Positions 37,705 through 51,600 of a stretch of DNA of 64,000 nucleotides are shown here, in pieces; the stretch's first letter is position 1; each line of letters opens with the position of its first letter. The notes beneath the pieces are model-generated. The model was given only the letters and a program-made list of their open reading frames with translations, was not told the origin of the DNA and searched no databases. A program made the translations under genes and the position numbers. Source of the stretch: Ptychodera flava (Eukaryota > Hemichordata > Enteropneusta > Ptychoderidae); contig NC_091940.1 of assembly GCF_041260155.1 (NCBI RefSeq), positions 28,452,151-28,516,150 of the forward strand, written 5' to 3'.

Positions 37705-37960
37705 GAGTGGTAACAGCCTAAATGACACTTTCACTTCTGTTATTGTTAAATTGCTGATATGCCGTATTCTCTGATATAATTAAGGTTAATTGAAACCGGA
37801 GCACTTGCAAGCTGACTATTCCTATCTTGCGACAGTATCTTAAAGAGATTATTAATACTCCAATTTGTAAGTGACGTAGCATTTCATTTTTAGTTTCTGG
37901 CGAACAGAATTAAAATACGCTATTTTTGAAAAATTGGCAAAGGGTTAAAAAACACCCGAA
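37705..37960. repeat. Low-copy repeat, copy in the spacer downstream of RTK copy B
   Basis: Counterpart of 15-270. It lies about 1.3 kb past the copy B stop; the window-start copy lies about 2.0 kb past the copy A stop. Confidence 0.7.
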
Positions 37961-39174
37961 ATGTTTCAGCAGAGTCACATTCAAAAAGACTTTCCTCTGT
38001 TCGTGATTTTAGTCTGAATAAATTTTGTATTTTTTGTGATATTTAGTGTATTTTTTCTACCTATACTTAGGAAATCTTACTTGATTTTATTATGCACATG
38101 CCCGTATAGTTATCGTAAAGGGGCAACGTGACAACATTACTGTATTGAAAGGTGCATACAAGATGTATTCAAAGTACTAGCTGCTACTATCATACCATAA
38201 ATAGCTACAGAAAGCCACAAAGCTTATATATCAAAACAAATTGTTTTTTGACTCTGCTGTAACATTTTAACATTATGAAATAATATTTTAAAATCAGTAA
38301 TTATGTAATTATGCTTTTATGTGTAATAACCGGCTTTCCTTCTCCAGGGATTGTAAACATTTAATACGATATTTACGTTTTTGAGAAAATTCAAACTTTA
38401 TGTATTCCAACACAGAGATAGCTGTCATTTGCATTCCAGTTATCACAGTAATTTGTGCAATTTTTCACTAATTGTAAATTTGGTACTGTATCTCAGAATT
38501 TCGGTAAAGTGGCAGAAGTGAATTCTGTCTGAAATCACTATGAGTATGGTATCATCAGAATGTGCCATTTTGAAACGCACGTTCGAGAAATATTTCTTTA
38601 AACTAGAATGTTATATTCTGTCTTTTAGTATGACGTTACATGAACGATAAGAACACATCACACAGTAGATCTGCCAACTGGGAAGCAATAAACACTGTTT
38701 AGAAGCAGGCCTACTGAACAAAAACACGCTTCCTAACAGCGAGTAGAAATACAAGGATATCATATTTTTTAAGTGTATTATCATTACATACTAGTTTTGC
38801 TTTCCAGCCATTTGATATTGTAACAAATCATCCATCCCAGTTATTATGCACATGTCTGTTTTGTAATAACCGTCACCTCATAATTTTGCAATATTTTTAT
38901 TTTGCATTCAGGGAATTCTAAAGTGTGAGATCGAATAATTGTTCAACAAAAGCTAAGATGTTTTGGACAAAACTTATGCAATTTGTTTTGAAAATAGCCA
39001 GCCATATGAATACAAATGACGTCTCGAATAAAATATCCTTATGCTTAAAAGGGATTGTTTGCAACCGGTTAACCAACAGCTGCGTGTCAGAGCTACAGGT
39101 TTCTATATATATGACATTACTCTAAATATTACATTACTCTAATTATGCTGCAATCATAATAAATAACATGTTAC

Positions 39175-39180
39175 TTTATT
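39175..39180 (-). terminator. Candidate polyadenylation signal of RTK copy B
   Basis: The minus strand reads AATAAA about 75 bases after the copy B stop. Canonical hexamer, no other evidence. Confidence 0.45.
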
Positions 39181-39255
39181 AATTTTTTCACATAAGAATT
39201 CTTTGCTTTCGTCCAATAACGCTGTTGCCGTGTCATTTGTGCACTAGACGTCTCC

Positions 39256-39294
39256 TCATAGATTGGATACCATTTCGCCAACATTAAAAAGACC
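39256..39294 (-). CDS. RTK copy B exon 23: terminal exon
   Basis: Phase 0 after exon 22: [12 protein letters not shown] then TGA at 39256-39258. The tail is 12 residues, against 27 in copy A, with no tyrosine in either. The exon is matched by position, phase and GLFNV. Confidence 0.7.
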   Translation of the reverse strand, partial: GLFNVGEMVSNL

Positions 39295-42200
39295 CTATGA
39301 AGGTAAAGGAAAATTGTTTGTATACTCAAGAACAACATATCCCAAAGCTTTGGAAAAAGTGTACACCCTAAATAGATTGTTTAGCTTTATCTTTATCATT
39401 GTTTATCTTTATATATGTACATGTATACAGGTAAACTGAAAGGTACATGAACTAGGAAATATTCCAACAGGTATAACCCATTGACAATTCTCTAAAAACT
39501 TGTTGCGTTCGATATAAGCAAAATTTTGATACAATTAACTTTGGTCAATAAATCAATGGAAAGGGAGAGGCTTCTACAAAGTCTGACAATGAGATTATAA
39601 ATCAAACAAATGTATAAGAGTTGTTAATCAGATACATGTACTATGTATTTTATGTACATGATAGGCTGAGATGACTCCTCGGGCCGTTATCAAACGTCCT
39701 AATTTTCATTTGATAATTCAACGTGCATGAAAGCGAAGTATATATTGGCCAGAAAGGTAAGAGAATGTTAATTGTTTTACCTCTCCGTTCTCGAGAGCTT
39801 CGATCTCTTCAGTAAGCTGTCTAGCAGAAGGTCTCACCGACAATCCTGACTCCCAACATTTTCTCATCACTCGATATCTAAGAGAAACATGTTTACAAGA
39901 GAACATGTAATTTTATTTTGTCGCATTTAGTACACTGTGTTCTAGTTCAAGTTAAGGCATGGGTGATTTCAAAGTATAAGGAGGTTGTTGCTGAGACATT
40001 ATGTCAAATGGACCCGATGGCTTCTTCAATCTGTAATTTCTTATTATGCGATGGCTTGTATGAAGCCTCGAAGTTTCTGATATTTCGACGACCATCGTAA
40101 GCTTCTACCGACAATCCTAAAACATTACAGGAAAGAATGACAGCCGTTTTTATCACTTTACTATATCTGCGATATACCATTTAGTCCTAACTTTTAATAC
40201 TTGTTGTATTTCGCTGATCTGTATTATTATATCATTTACTTATGTCTAATGCACTACAGATGGTTTTGACGTACGCTTCGTAACTGCATTTCGCCGGTTT
40301 TTCCAACCTTTCACCACTGTTAACTTTACCCATAAACTTCTGAATCGTCAAATCCTTGTATGGACACTCTCCTGTAGAGGAAATGATATTTGTAGGTATG
40401 TTGTACGATGTGATTTATTTTCTAGACTTTCAATGTTCGATTATTCGTTATTCGTTCACCAAGTAACTCGAACACGTAACTTAATTACCTCGGTTTTGTT
40501 GTCAATTTCTTTTCACATAAAGAGTGTGTACATAAATGAACATCTGGTGAAAAACTTCCTAATGAATATTTTTAGGGTGCGATACTAATGTGCAACATCG
40601 ACTATGAAATGAATCACAGTGATTGGTAGAAATATTGTTGTTACGCAGACATACTTTAACTACCTCGACAATTCCCAAAACTTTATCAATACTCAACCTA
40701 GCTGATATTAATACACGATAACTTTATCGATCCAATTGTTACATAGCCTGCACGATATATTGCATATGATGACATTAAAGATTCTTTTTAATGTAGTATG
40801 CTCCTCGAAAGCGAAAGGCTTAAACTTTTGCACAAACTTTCTTCAATGAAACTATCAACCATTCTCTCGCCAAATCAATAATAAAAATCGGGGGTCATCT
40901 TGCAGAGTTTGGTATTAGTGAAACAAATTATACCTATTATTGACTGCAGTCCCAGTAACTTTATACCAATTTTGACAGTCGAAAAAAGTGAGGCAACAGA
41001 CACATCTATGTACTGTTTCATCTTTAAAATGATTTTCAACAAGTGTTACATCAGAAAAGAAATGTTAGTTAACATTGAGAATCCTGATATACTTGTATGT
41101 ACACGAGGCGCATATAAGTTGATATATTTTTCTCGTGGTTAAGGTTATTCTAATTTATATGTAACCTTCAGTTGATAAAGTAAATCTACCTAAAATATGC
41201 TTTCAATCTTACAGTAAGACTGATAAAGTGTTAATAATGTATGGAAGAGCACGTAGCAGTATACTTTAGCATCTACAAGGAAATACAACACCAGCATCGG
41301 TAAATATTGAAAATCGACACGTACTCGTATTTGCGGGTGTGATGAGCTGCTGTAGGTTATGGCCAGGTGCCAATTACAAATATGCTATCTCAATACTTCA
41401 ACCATTTACTTGGTGTAACGTATGGAAATTGTATTCCAAGCATGTATAGGTGGACTGGTGACAATAAGGTATCATGATTTGCACGGCAGTGACTGATAAC
41501 TGTCAACAGGATATGATGGTATGTACTCTCAAACAATACAAGGAAAGATCACTCACCATGTGAACATACCTCCCAAAGAAGAACACCAAATGACCATCTT
41601 AGGAGAACAAGGGTTACAATAAAGGATAAAAGAAGGCAAAAGAAGGCAAAAGAAGAATCAGCTTTACTCTGAGAGAATGTTTATATGCTTTGTGTGTTAT
41701 ATCTTGAATTGATAATTATGTTCCTGTATAAGAAACGCTGAATTTAGATTTTGACGTGGTCTATGACCGAGGTAACCGAAATAAACATGTATTTGAAATG
41801 TAGGAATAATTTAAGGAGGTACAACCCCTGGTTGGAGAAGACCATTATCTATGTGTTAATAGGTCTACGGAGTAGCATGTTAATAAAAATCTGATGACAT
41901 CGTCAAAATGTTTCAGGCCAGTCAAATACTATCAGCGACGCTTGGCATATTGAATTCCAAATCATACTGTATATACGCACTCAAAACAAGTGGCAATGAC
42001 ATTACGGTAATTCAATATAATTTCACAAAATTAGAGTTGAGAGAAGTGCACATTTCTAAATACACACAGTTACACACGATACTGAAAATACATGCATACA
42101 TGTATTTGAAACAAAGCAACGTCAATAATTCTTGACTGGGATAAAATGTTTGTAACGTCACTGAAAGAACAATGTCGATTAATTATTTGAATTAATATTT

Positions 42201-42523
42201 TTCTCTGAATTATTATTTCATCTTACAATGATTGCTTCATGAACTGAAGATTTTTGGTATATTATATGTTTTGATAATACTTACACATCGCTCTTGAAAT
42301 AAAATTCTCCTCTCTTAAGGAATTCCGGTGGCATCCATTTTAATGGAAAAGCTATTTGTCCTTCGGCCTAAAGGTAATTCAGAAAATAGAACAATCAAGA
42401 TGAATTACCATAATGAGGCCATAGAGTAGTATTCTTGCCTATGCGTCGGGCCATGAATATCACCCTGACGAATGAGTACAATGACAGGGTGCATTTATCC
42501 ATCCACAAAAGTATAGATAAATG

Positions 42524-42621
<98 letters not shown>

Positions 42622-45600
42622 TAAAATATTTGATTGTCTTAACAGAAATAGAGCTTTTCAAAGTATATAAAGATCTTACAGCGAATTGTTATTTCTGATT
42701 TTGTTGATTAAGCATCCTTCCATCCATTCATTCATTCAACCACCCAACCCATCTCATCCCACCCCACCAACCTACCCTCCAACCCATCAATCCATCAATC
42801 CTTTCACAAAACATTCATTTAACTTACCCAAGGCACATTAATGTATACTCCCTTTGTTTCACTGACGTCTCTACTTAGGCCAAAATCACATATTTTCGCC
42901 ACATCACCAGCACACAGCAATATATTTCTTAAAGCTAAATCTCGATGAACGATCTGTGATATAATTAATGATTGGAATGAATTGTACGTAAATTTATTCA
43001 ATTTTGCTATAGAATGAAAAACCATGTATATAACTCCGATTCGCTTGAATCAGCTATTGTTTTCCTAGTACAGATTTGGAGATGCATATTAAAACGGGTA
43101 AACGATATTGTATTGAGCATTCATAAGACATGGCCGCAAAGGCTACTTCCCGAAACATGTCTTATTTACACATTGAATGAAAAAGGTGAAAATTTTCACT
43201 TAAAACAGGAATATTGGGAAGAGGTTGGTAGTTTTTTCATTGAAAAGAAAATCACACTTTTCCACTGTGATAGACTTATAATGCGCATAATAAAATATTG
43301 GATTTAAGTGTTAACTAATTTGTCTTCACAGCCTGAGAATTAAACAGTATATATATATACAGATGAAGAACTAAACAAATCTATAAGTAAAAAATGATAT
43401 TTACCCCTTTCTCTTGCATATATTGCATTCCAAAAGTTACCCCCTTCAAAAATTTAACTAATTTTCGCCTATTAACTTCAGGTATCGTTTCACCTAGACT
43501 TCGCACATAATCTTTTAGATTGCCATTTGGCGCGTATTCCATTAAAAAGAACAGCTTATCTGTAAAATACAATCGAGAAAACCACACCTTTTGAAAGAAT
43601 GGGCTCTGCTTTAGGTTGGTAATCATGATGACGCACCAAGAGTATAAAGAACGGAACTCAATGACATTAAGTCAGCTTGCAATTGTATCTCGAGTGTTAT
43701 GCACGAGTAAGGCATGCGGCTCAAAGCCATACACGTTTTTTACAGTAACAGCGTTCTAACCTTTCGATGGGATGACGAACCAATAACGACTTTGCGAACA
43801 AGCACATCTCCGAGACTGAGGGTCGGGTATGTTTATAGAACCGTGTTCACCCCTGTCCCTCTAGATTCTGTGCCATCTATATGAGTATCCACGGCCTCTG
43901 GACAATTCGGAACACAATTTCCAACTTTACGATAAAACTTTCAGTACTAAGATGGAGTTTGAATTGTGTAGCGTTTTGAAGACATTTTTTCATGTTCACA
44001 CATTTTATTTATTTTATTGTTATGATTCGAGAAACGGGATACATTGAAAATGACATCGAGAAACTATTCTAATCAAAACATTCAAAACATACCTCCTCTT
44101 AAGACGAAACCTCTGAAATCGATTATGTTTGGGTTGTTCTTAAGTTTAATCAAACACTGTATCTCACGACAGCAGAGATGTTTACCTTGGACGTTGTTCT
44201 GACCTGATGAAGGAAGGATGTCAGCATGAGCAATTCAAATTTTTACAGTCTGTCCTCCGTTTCTAATCTTTCAGGGCACAACAGTTGGAAAGAATGACAA
44301 ATCATATTCTAACATTTCGATCTTTCAAGTTGAAATGTGCTGATAGCAAGAAGGAAAACGTAAAGGGGCCTGATCAAATTTGGCTTTCAAGGTGACTCGG
44401 CTCCCTCTTGGTACCTTACCTGGCAAAGGCTGTTTGATAGCTACCTCAACATGTGCATTTCGATCAGGTTGCTTGAGAACACCTTTGTGCACTTGGCCAA
44501 ACTCTCCTTGCCCAAGTATAGGTCCAGTTTGGTTGACATGTCGGTGCTTAACCTGCCATGCTTTCAACTGCCTGGGTACTCTCTGTGAAATGAATATGAA
44601 AACAGCTTCAAGTAAACGTTAATTATGTAAACTTCGGCGAAAACGTTAGGGCGGTGGCTGGTTTTATGTTTGTGTACAAGTGTGGTCACATCACTAATTC
44701 AATTAGCTCTGAGACAGTCATCTAATGAAATAACAATTAAAACAGAATCAAGATGACATTCTCTTCTCACGTTTCTCAGTTTCAGAAGTGTACTGTGTTA
44801 TTCCACTGCCTGACAATAATCGCGTCAATGGAACATGTGAAATATCACCCAAGTAATAATTTCACTCCATATTTTCACTGGTATCGACTTTTTGCGCAGC
44901 TGCGTGGTAAAATACGATGTGTTTTACAGAGGCCAAGAAACATAATGAAAAACGTCCCTTTTTGATAAATAGAAATGTTGCATGCGGACAATGGATTACT
45001 TTATGACTTATCTATTTACCTGAATTAATTCTGTTATTTCCGGATCCTCTGCTCGCAGACGATCGTAACCATGTGGCTTGCACATACGTACTACAAGTAT
45101 TGCGATTCCTGTTATCACGGCCAGCGCAACGGAGACAGTAACTGTCACAAGGGTCCAATAGCTTTTAGGAGGCGGAGAAGCAACTGCATAATTTCAAAGG
45201 AAAAACAAAAACTACTTCATATATTGTGCTATTGCTACGCAGTGGTACGTAATAAGACAGCATGTGATCGATGTAATTTGTGATGACTTGTGACGTCATC
45301 GGAAAAAAAAAACTGTTGGTAAACCTAATGGCATGGTGTAAGCTGTAACTATGCTTCGAGGAGAACCAGACTTCTAAATATCTACACATATATGTGTGCG
45401 TTGGTCACCAAACTTTTACATCTGTTCGCCTTTAATTAGATTCATATTTAAGTAATAATTAAATACTCGTTCGAGTCTATCATTCGTGTTGTGTTTGCTG
45501 CTTGTTTGCAAACTAGAGCGTTCGTTTACTCGAATATTGATCGAATATTATTATTGTTTGTATAATATATTTGTTGCAGCAGCGATCGTTACTGACTAAC

Positions 45601-48600
45601 ACAAATTTAAATTTTGACTATGTTATATTTACGCATAAATTATATATCAACAATATACCTGTAACACATAGGCAATCATTGGTGGAATTACACAGCGGTT
45701 TTTCCCATGAGTTGCAACGGCATATCTTTTCACAGAGTTGACCACAATAACCCATCTTACACTGACATGTTCCATCAGTTACATCACAGTTATGCGTTTC
45801 AGCGATCTTGCACGAGCACTTGCGTGAACAATTTATCCCAAACGTCCAAAGAGCACATTCTGTTAAAGTATGAGAGTTTGTGTTTGTGTATATAGATATA
45901 ATATCCATATCTGTGGAAAAGCAATTTGCAATCAACTGTAAAATGCCGCATCCATAGACCGCTGTTATGTCAGTGACCTGATAGTATTTTACTTTGTAGT
46001 TAGCAGATGAACAGATTTCAATCCGATAAAAAAATTAAAAGTTAGCATTAAAACCTCAGGTCTACCGGTATATGCATAATTTACATAATTAATGACTATA
46101 GAAATCAGATAAACTTCTGCGAAACATGCAAGGAAGGGTATCAAACATTCATTATCTTGAGATTAGATTTGATTAGAAATATGACAGCCTTTTTAAGTAA
46201 CTTTAATAATTGTAGGCGATACATATCATGGTATTTTGTATCACTTGAGTTGACTGCAGGATACAGTGAGGTAACAAGCGCTGCAGACCCTTGTCTGCAA
46301 AATCGATAATTTTGGTAAGTATTCAAAGCCATTTCATTGTACTCGATTAATGAGGAGATTACCTACTGTAGAGCAAAAAGACAGCACATGTTTGGTCACT
46401 TGCGGTCAAATCCTGAGTCGTTGCTGTCGAATGACCCGAAAGTAACCTGCAAAGACGTAATGGTCACGTCACAATACTGATGATTCACAAATGGAGTAAC
46501 AATATTCAAGTGTTGCATTGATACTTACTTTCATCACAGTGAATTCCTGTCCATCCCTGTCCACATTTACAACCTTTGTATCTACTGCAGTAACTTCCAT
46601 TCCGACAGTCGCAGTTAATTTCACATTTTTCACCCCATTTGTTTTTCTGGCAACCTAAAAAGAAAACGGTGGTAAAAGTCAAGACTGTGAACATAAAATG
46701 TAAATCAATGTTCAAGTCTAAGCTTACAATATCCCTTAATACTTTTAAGGGACTGTGTCTTTCTTTATCAATGGGTCCACTCCAGGCAACAGTCCACTAT
46801 AAATTCAAAGTTCTTCCTACGTCATGAATTCGGTAACATGTGCCATGAAGATTTGTCGGTATGCGCGACGATACGATTTTGAACACTGTTAATCAGTGTA
46901 GAGAGTAATGCAATATATAAACATAACGTGTTTCAAAACTTTGTAATAGCTGTAACTAAATTGTAGAGGAAATGTTGCGTTCCTTAACTACAGTCTTACC
47001 ACAAGATTACATCCTTCGGATTGGTGTATTCAATAAAGTTTCCCCAAAACTAAGCTTAAAGCTAACCTCGTGACATGAGCATGTCTTTGTTTTCTGTATA
47101 ATCCAGCAGTAATCATCAAACTGACCATTCACTGCCAAGGAAGCACCACAACCTAAGCATATCTCATCAACAGTCTATACAGTTTGGTAGAAAACAGAAC
47201 ATTAAATCAAGGTGGCCTCACCAGAAATGTTCACATACGTGATATCTGAATAAACCGCTCCATAGTCATCACGAAGTTGGCATTCGTACTTGCCAGTGTA
47301 GTTTTCCCAAAGGTGTGCCACCATTATTTTCGACACGTCGCTTGAAGGGATAATACCAAAACGTGACAATGACATATCCAATTTAATCAGAATGCCAAAG
47401 AATATTGCTCAGTATATAGCATACCGAATGATGTGGGTTAAAAGAAATGACCAATCATCAGATAAGCATTAACAGGCAAGACAGAATGATATAGATATAA
47501 TCAGTTAAGATAATACATGAAGGCAATGGCCAAGCGATGGGGTAAAATGTATTTTGTGATAAAGAGAAATAGATGGCAATGACACTAGATAAGGAATGTG
47601 TATAAAATTGGGCATAGGGCGATTTTGTGACTTTCAGACGTACACTAGTCTAACCAATGTCGTATCAAATGCCAATTCAGGCCCAAAAGCCTCTCATCAT
47701 GTATGCATGTGCTTATCGCTCAATTCAGTTGAAATTCACCGTGATATTTTATGGTAATCTTAGAAATATGCAAGTTGAACTTTATTGCATCGTAGGCGGA
47801 ATTGGTAGGCTTGAATAGCAGAGAAGTTTAGGGGGATCATAATAATTGTAATACCATATTTTACCATTAATCTTCCCAAACGTCTTTTAAAAATCCAAAA
47901 ACGATATCGAATTTTGTCATTTGCTTCTCTCAGACCAGGTTTTGTCTTAAATAGACATAAACCACGTTTTATGCTGTAAACGTCGAGATATGTACGATGG
48001 ATGTCATAATAGACAAAAATAATGCCGCTCTCCGTATAGGATGTGATGTTGGCGACATGAAAATTTAACGGGCTTGGAGGAACAAGGATACTTCGGACAG
48101 TTAATTACATGATCAATAAATTGGATGTAATTGTTAACTGATATCCCATGGTTGTTCATTGAAGTTACCGTAATTTTTTTCGGAAAGCTGTAGCAAATTT
48201 TCGTATAGCACAGTCTACCTCCAGCAAGAAGTAAGCGCGTGGTGTATCAATGACAATCTGGCGTCGACCAAACGACACCTGACAGGTTTACATTGTAACT
48301 CTCAGTGAAAGCAAACAAAACAGCCTCCTCTCCTGCTTTGTACGACGATCCGCCTTGGTCAAAATGGGGATGGTTTTGTGCCAGAAATTTCCATAAGTTT
48401 TGAACATTGTAGTTCTAAGTGCTTTGGGCCGGGCTAAATTTAGTAGCACACCTTATGGTTTCAACATACAACTCGGTCCGAGAGGTGAGAAGCAAATAGT
48501 ACATGTTCATATTATTTTATTAGTCAATGTAAAGAGATAAAAACTTTAAAAGGGAGTCCCATTTGATATATACGAAAGGGAGCAATATTTAGTCAAATAA

Positions 48601-51600
48601 TTTTTATGCGGGGAGGGGGTAAACGTTTGCAGATCGTTGAAAGCATACATTCCAACGAATCCTCTCCACATAAATATTTAAAGCTGCTTATGATCATTTA
48701 AACATAATTATACCTGTTGTTTTCTGCAAGAACATAGACAATGTTTTCGTCACTTGAGTCGAGTAATTTGTCATCCTTGAACCATTGGAAGTATGTATTT
48801 ACTTTCGTATCACTTTGGATTACAGCACACATTACGAAGAAAACTCCACCATAATCTGCCAGGACGGGCTTTGGTGTCACAATGACGGAACGATGAACTA
48901 AAAAATAGCAAACTTTCTGAATTGGCGAGACAGAATAAAACCAATTGAAAATGTTTGATAACACATATCTGTGGTTCTTCCAATATCCTAAACATCTGAC
49001 TTATTTAAATGGCATATTTTCCTTAGAAAAAAAAAAGTATTTTTAACCGAGTTTTAACTTTGTAGAGACACATGTTTTATAGATGTAAATTAGAAAGATT
49101 CGCACACAGAATAATAGGTGTACATCGTCAAAAATATAGCCTTGAACTGATCGCAATAGACTTGCTTACCAAAGGTTAGCAGTAAATTCTTGCAAATGCA
49201 AAAAATTATATAATAGTATGCATTAATTTGTGTCAATCCAATCTATTCGTTTATTGGCATATTATGGCAGTGCCCTTTCTGTTAATCGAAATCAGTAAGG
49301 AAATCAAAAAGTCAGATGTGCCTTGAATTAAATAAAACTTTAACATTCCTACAATACAAAGAATTTCAAATAGACATCACGTCGACTGATGTAATATAAC
49401 AAGCTGTCTAAATAGTTTAAATAGAAGTATACGTACACGGAAGTGGTGGAATTTATCTACTTTAATGGCATAAAACACAACATACTTTTTACCGTGAATT
49501 AATTTGGAGTTACTACCGTACCTAGATCACACGCCACTCCCTTCCAGCCCGGTGCACATTTGCAAGCCCCATTGAAAGTGTGGCATGTAGCCCCATTCTG
49601 ACATATACAGTCGTATTGACAATTACCACCATATTTCCCATGAGGACAGCCTACAGGAAAGTACATGTAGGGAAAGGAGGTATATCAGTCTGGTAGATCT
49701 AATTAGCCATAATAGTGCAAACTTGCGCCGTTTACTGTACACTGTAGCTCAGCTGTCATGCCAGGGAAAGTCAAAATCAACGTACCTTCAGTAAACATTT
49801 ATACAAACAGTTGTTGATACAATTTGGGAGTCAGGATTAGAATCTAAATAATTATAAACCAGTATACCTGAAGGCTCTAACTTGATGTCAACCGGTCCGA
49901 AATGATTCAACCAATAGCAGTGGACACCATCTTGAAATTTGGCAAAGTTCTCATAGGACAATGTCAAAATGATGACTTTATCTATATCCTTATGGGGATA
50001 GATAAACGATATGTAGTCTGCAATATCATCAGGAAGATCTTTCCTCTGAAAAAAGTAAGTGAAATCGTTAATTTTTACACTTGACCCATGCTTTCAATAG
50101 CTACCGAGGTAGTGTGTTTAAGACATGTCTGACTCAACTTAATGAATAATGGAAAAAAATAAAATATTAGTTCTATTATACATGACTTTATTTTTATCCG
50201 ACATTATGACATCATGTCATTTGACATAGGTTTTTTTCAAATGAATAATGACAATGAAGAAGTATAAGGACGGATTGCTACTTGTAATTGGTTCTGTGAT
50301 TAAGGTAGTAACTCAGGTTCGTTAACACATATTTTAAATCAAAAGTTTCACATAAAAAACGGGGTCTCACACCCAACATGTGGTACATTTTTATTAGGTC
50401 TATGTTTGAAGAAGGTAAAAATTTTGTTTAGTTGTCAAAACATGCATTCGTATGTTTGTCTAAAGCAAAAACGTGTGATTTTGAGTTTTTTCACTGAAAA
50501 AAGTATAAGTAAGAATTGGCAGCACTCCTAAGTGATCTGTTAACGGCACTAGACAGCTGGATATACGGGGACAAAACCGTGTTTTGGATTTTTAAAATTC
50601 GCTTTTGTTTCTGCCACAGTGAGCCTTCGAAGTCTGAACTGTCGGATTTTCGCATAAATTATCGTCTGTTTTTTACGTTTGTCAAGTTATCGTCACTTCA
50701 GGGGGTTATCAAAATCTAAAAACACGGTTTTTTCAGGTCTAATCATGAAGTGTTAGCATGCAATGAAATGGGGAAATCCGCCCACGCGTCGCCGACTTAT
50801 ACTCATTGAAGGTGCGCATACATAGCAACAATCGGAACTGAGAAAATCGACGATTTGTGTAAACGTCTCATTTTCACACAAAATGGCCGAAAAAGTCAGA
50901 TTTTTGTACCTTTAAAAAATTCATTCGATCTGGGTCTAGATAAAATATTGGGCATCAGATTGGAGAATTTCTGATAAGTCCTGAACACTTGTTCGCCAAA
51001 AAATGATGAAAATTGTGCGTAGAACGTGAGGCTGGTCAGCGTAAGCGGTGGATACTATTTACACAATAAACACTAGAAAGATAATTCAGGGCATAATCTG
51101 TTTGTCAAATACGTATCTAGCTTATAATTATATTCACTGTACAGAGTCTGGTTTCGACGCTCACTCGCTTGCTCGGAAGCGCTCGACTTCCGGTCTCATA
51201 GCCCGTAATTTATGCACGTACCAAGTGTGAAATGGTTGTCAAGTTCATTTTAGCACCGATTTTTGTGCCTCTATTACAAAACGTCACTTGCTTGCTTGCC
51301 TTCGAATATGAGACGACCAAACTGTCGATGCTCTAAACAATTCTGTAGTTGAGAAGTTCAAGGAATAAGGGTAAACTCGAGTACGTTAAGGCGAGGCTCG
51401 AGAAATTTCTTATGAATATGCAAATTTGCACTAATAAATATTCATGTTTCCTGAGCGCGCGCGCGCTCAGCTTGATTCAACCGGGTCGCGGACGTGTATG
51501 CTGTGCGAGTACTCGGCGAGTGTAAGCCTTCGAGGCTTCAGCTCATGTGGGCAAAAGACCAAAACGGGAGATTTGGAACGGCTATTTATGTCAGCCAACT

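Larger units (their letters stand above)
34679..39255. other. Spacer between RTK copies A and B
   Basis: Holds the presumed promoter side of copy A and the 3' flank of copy B. A minus-strand CATATAAAG (about 35267-35275) and the E2F-like TTGGCGGGAA (35246-35255) lie 570-600 bp upstream of the copy A start; neither is proven. A minus-strand open stretch of 85 codons at 36730-36987 has no recognised match. The low-copy repeat at 37705-37960 is listed separately. Confidence 0.5.
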
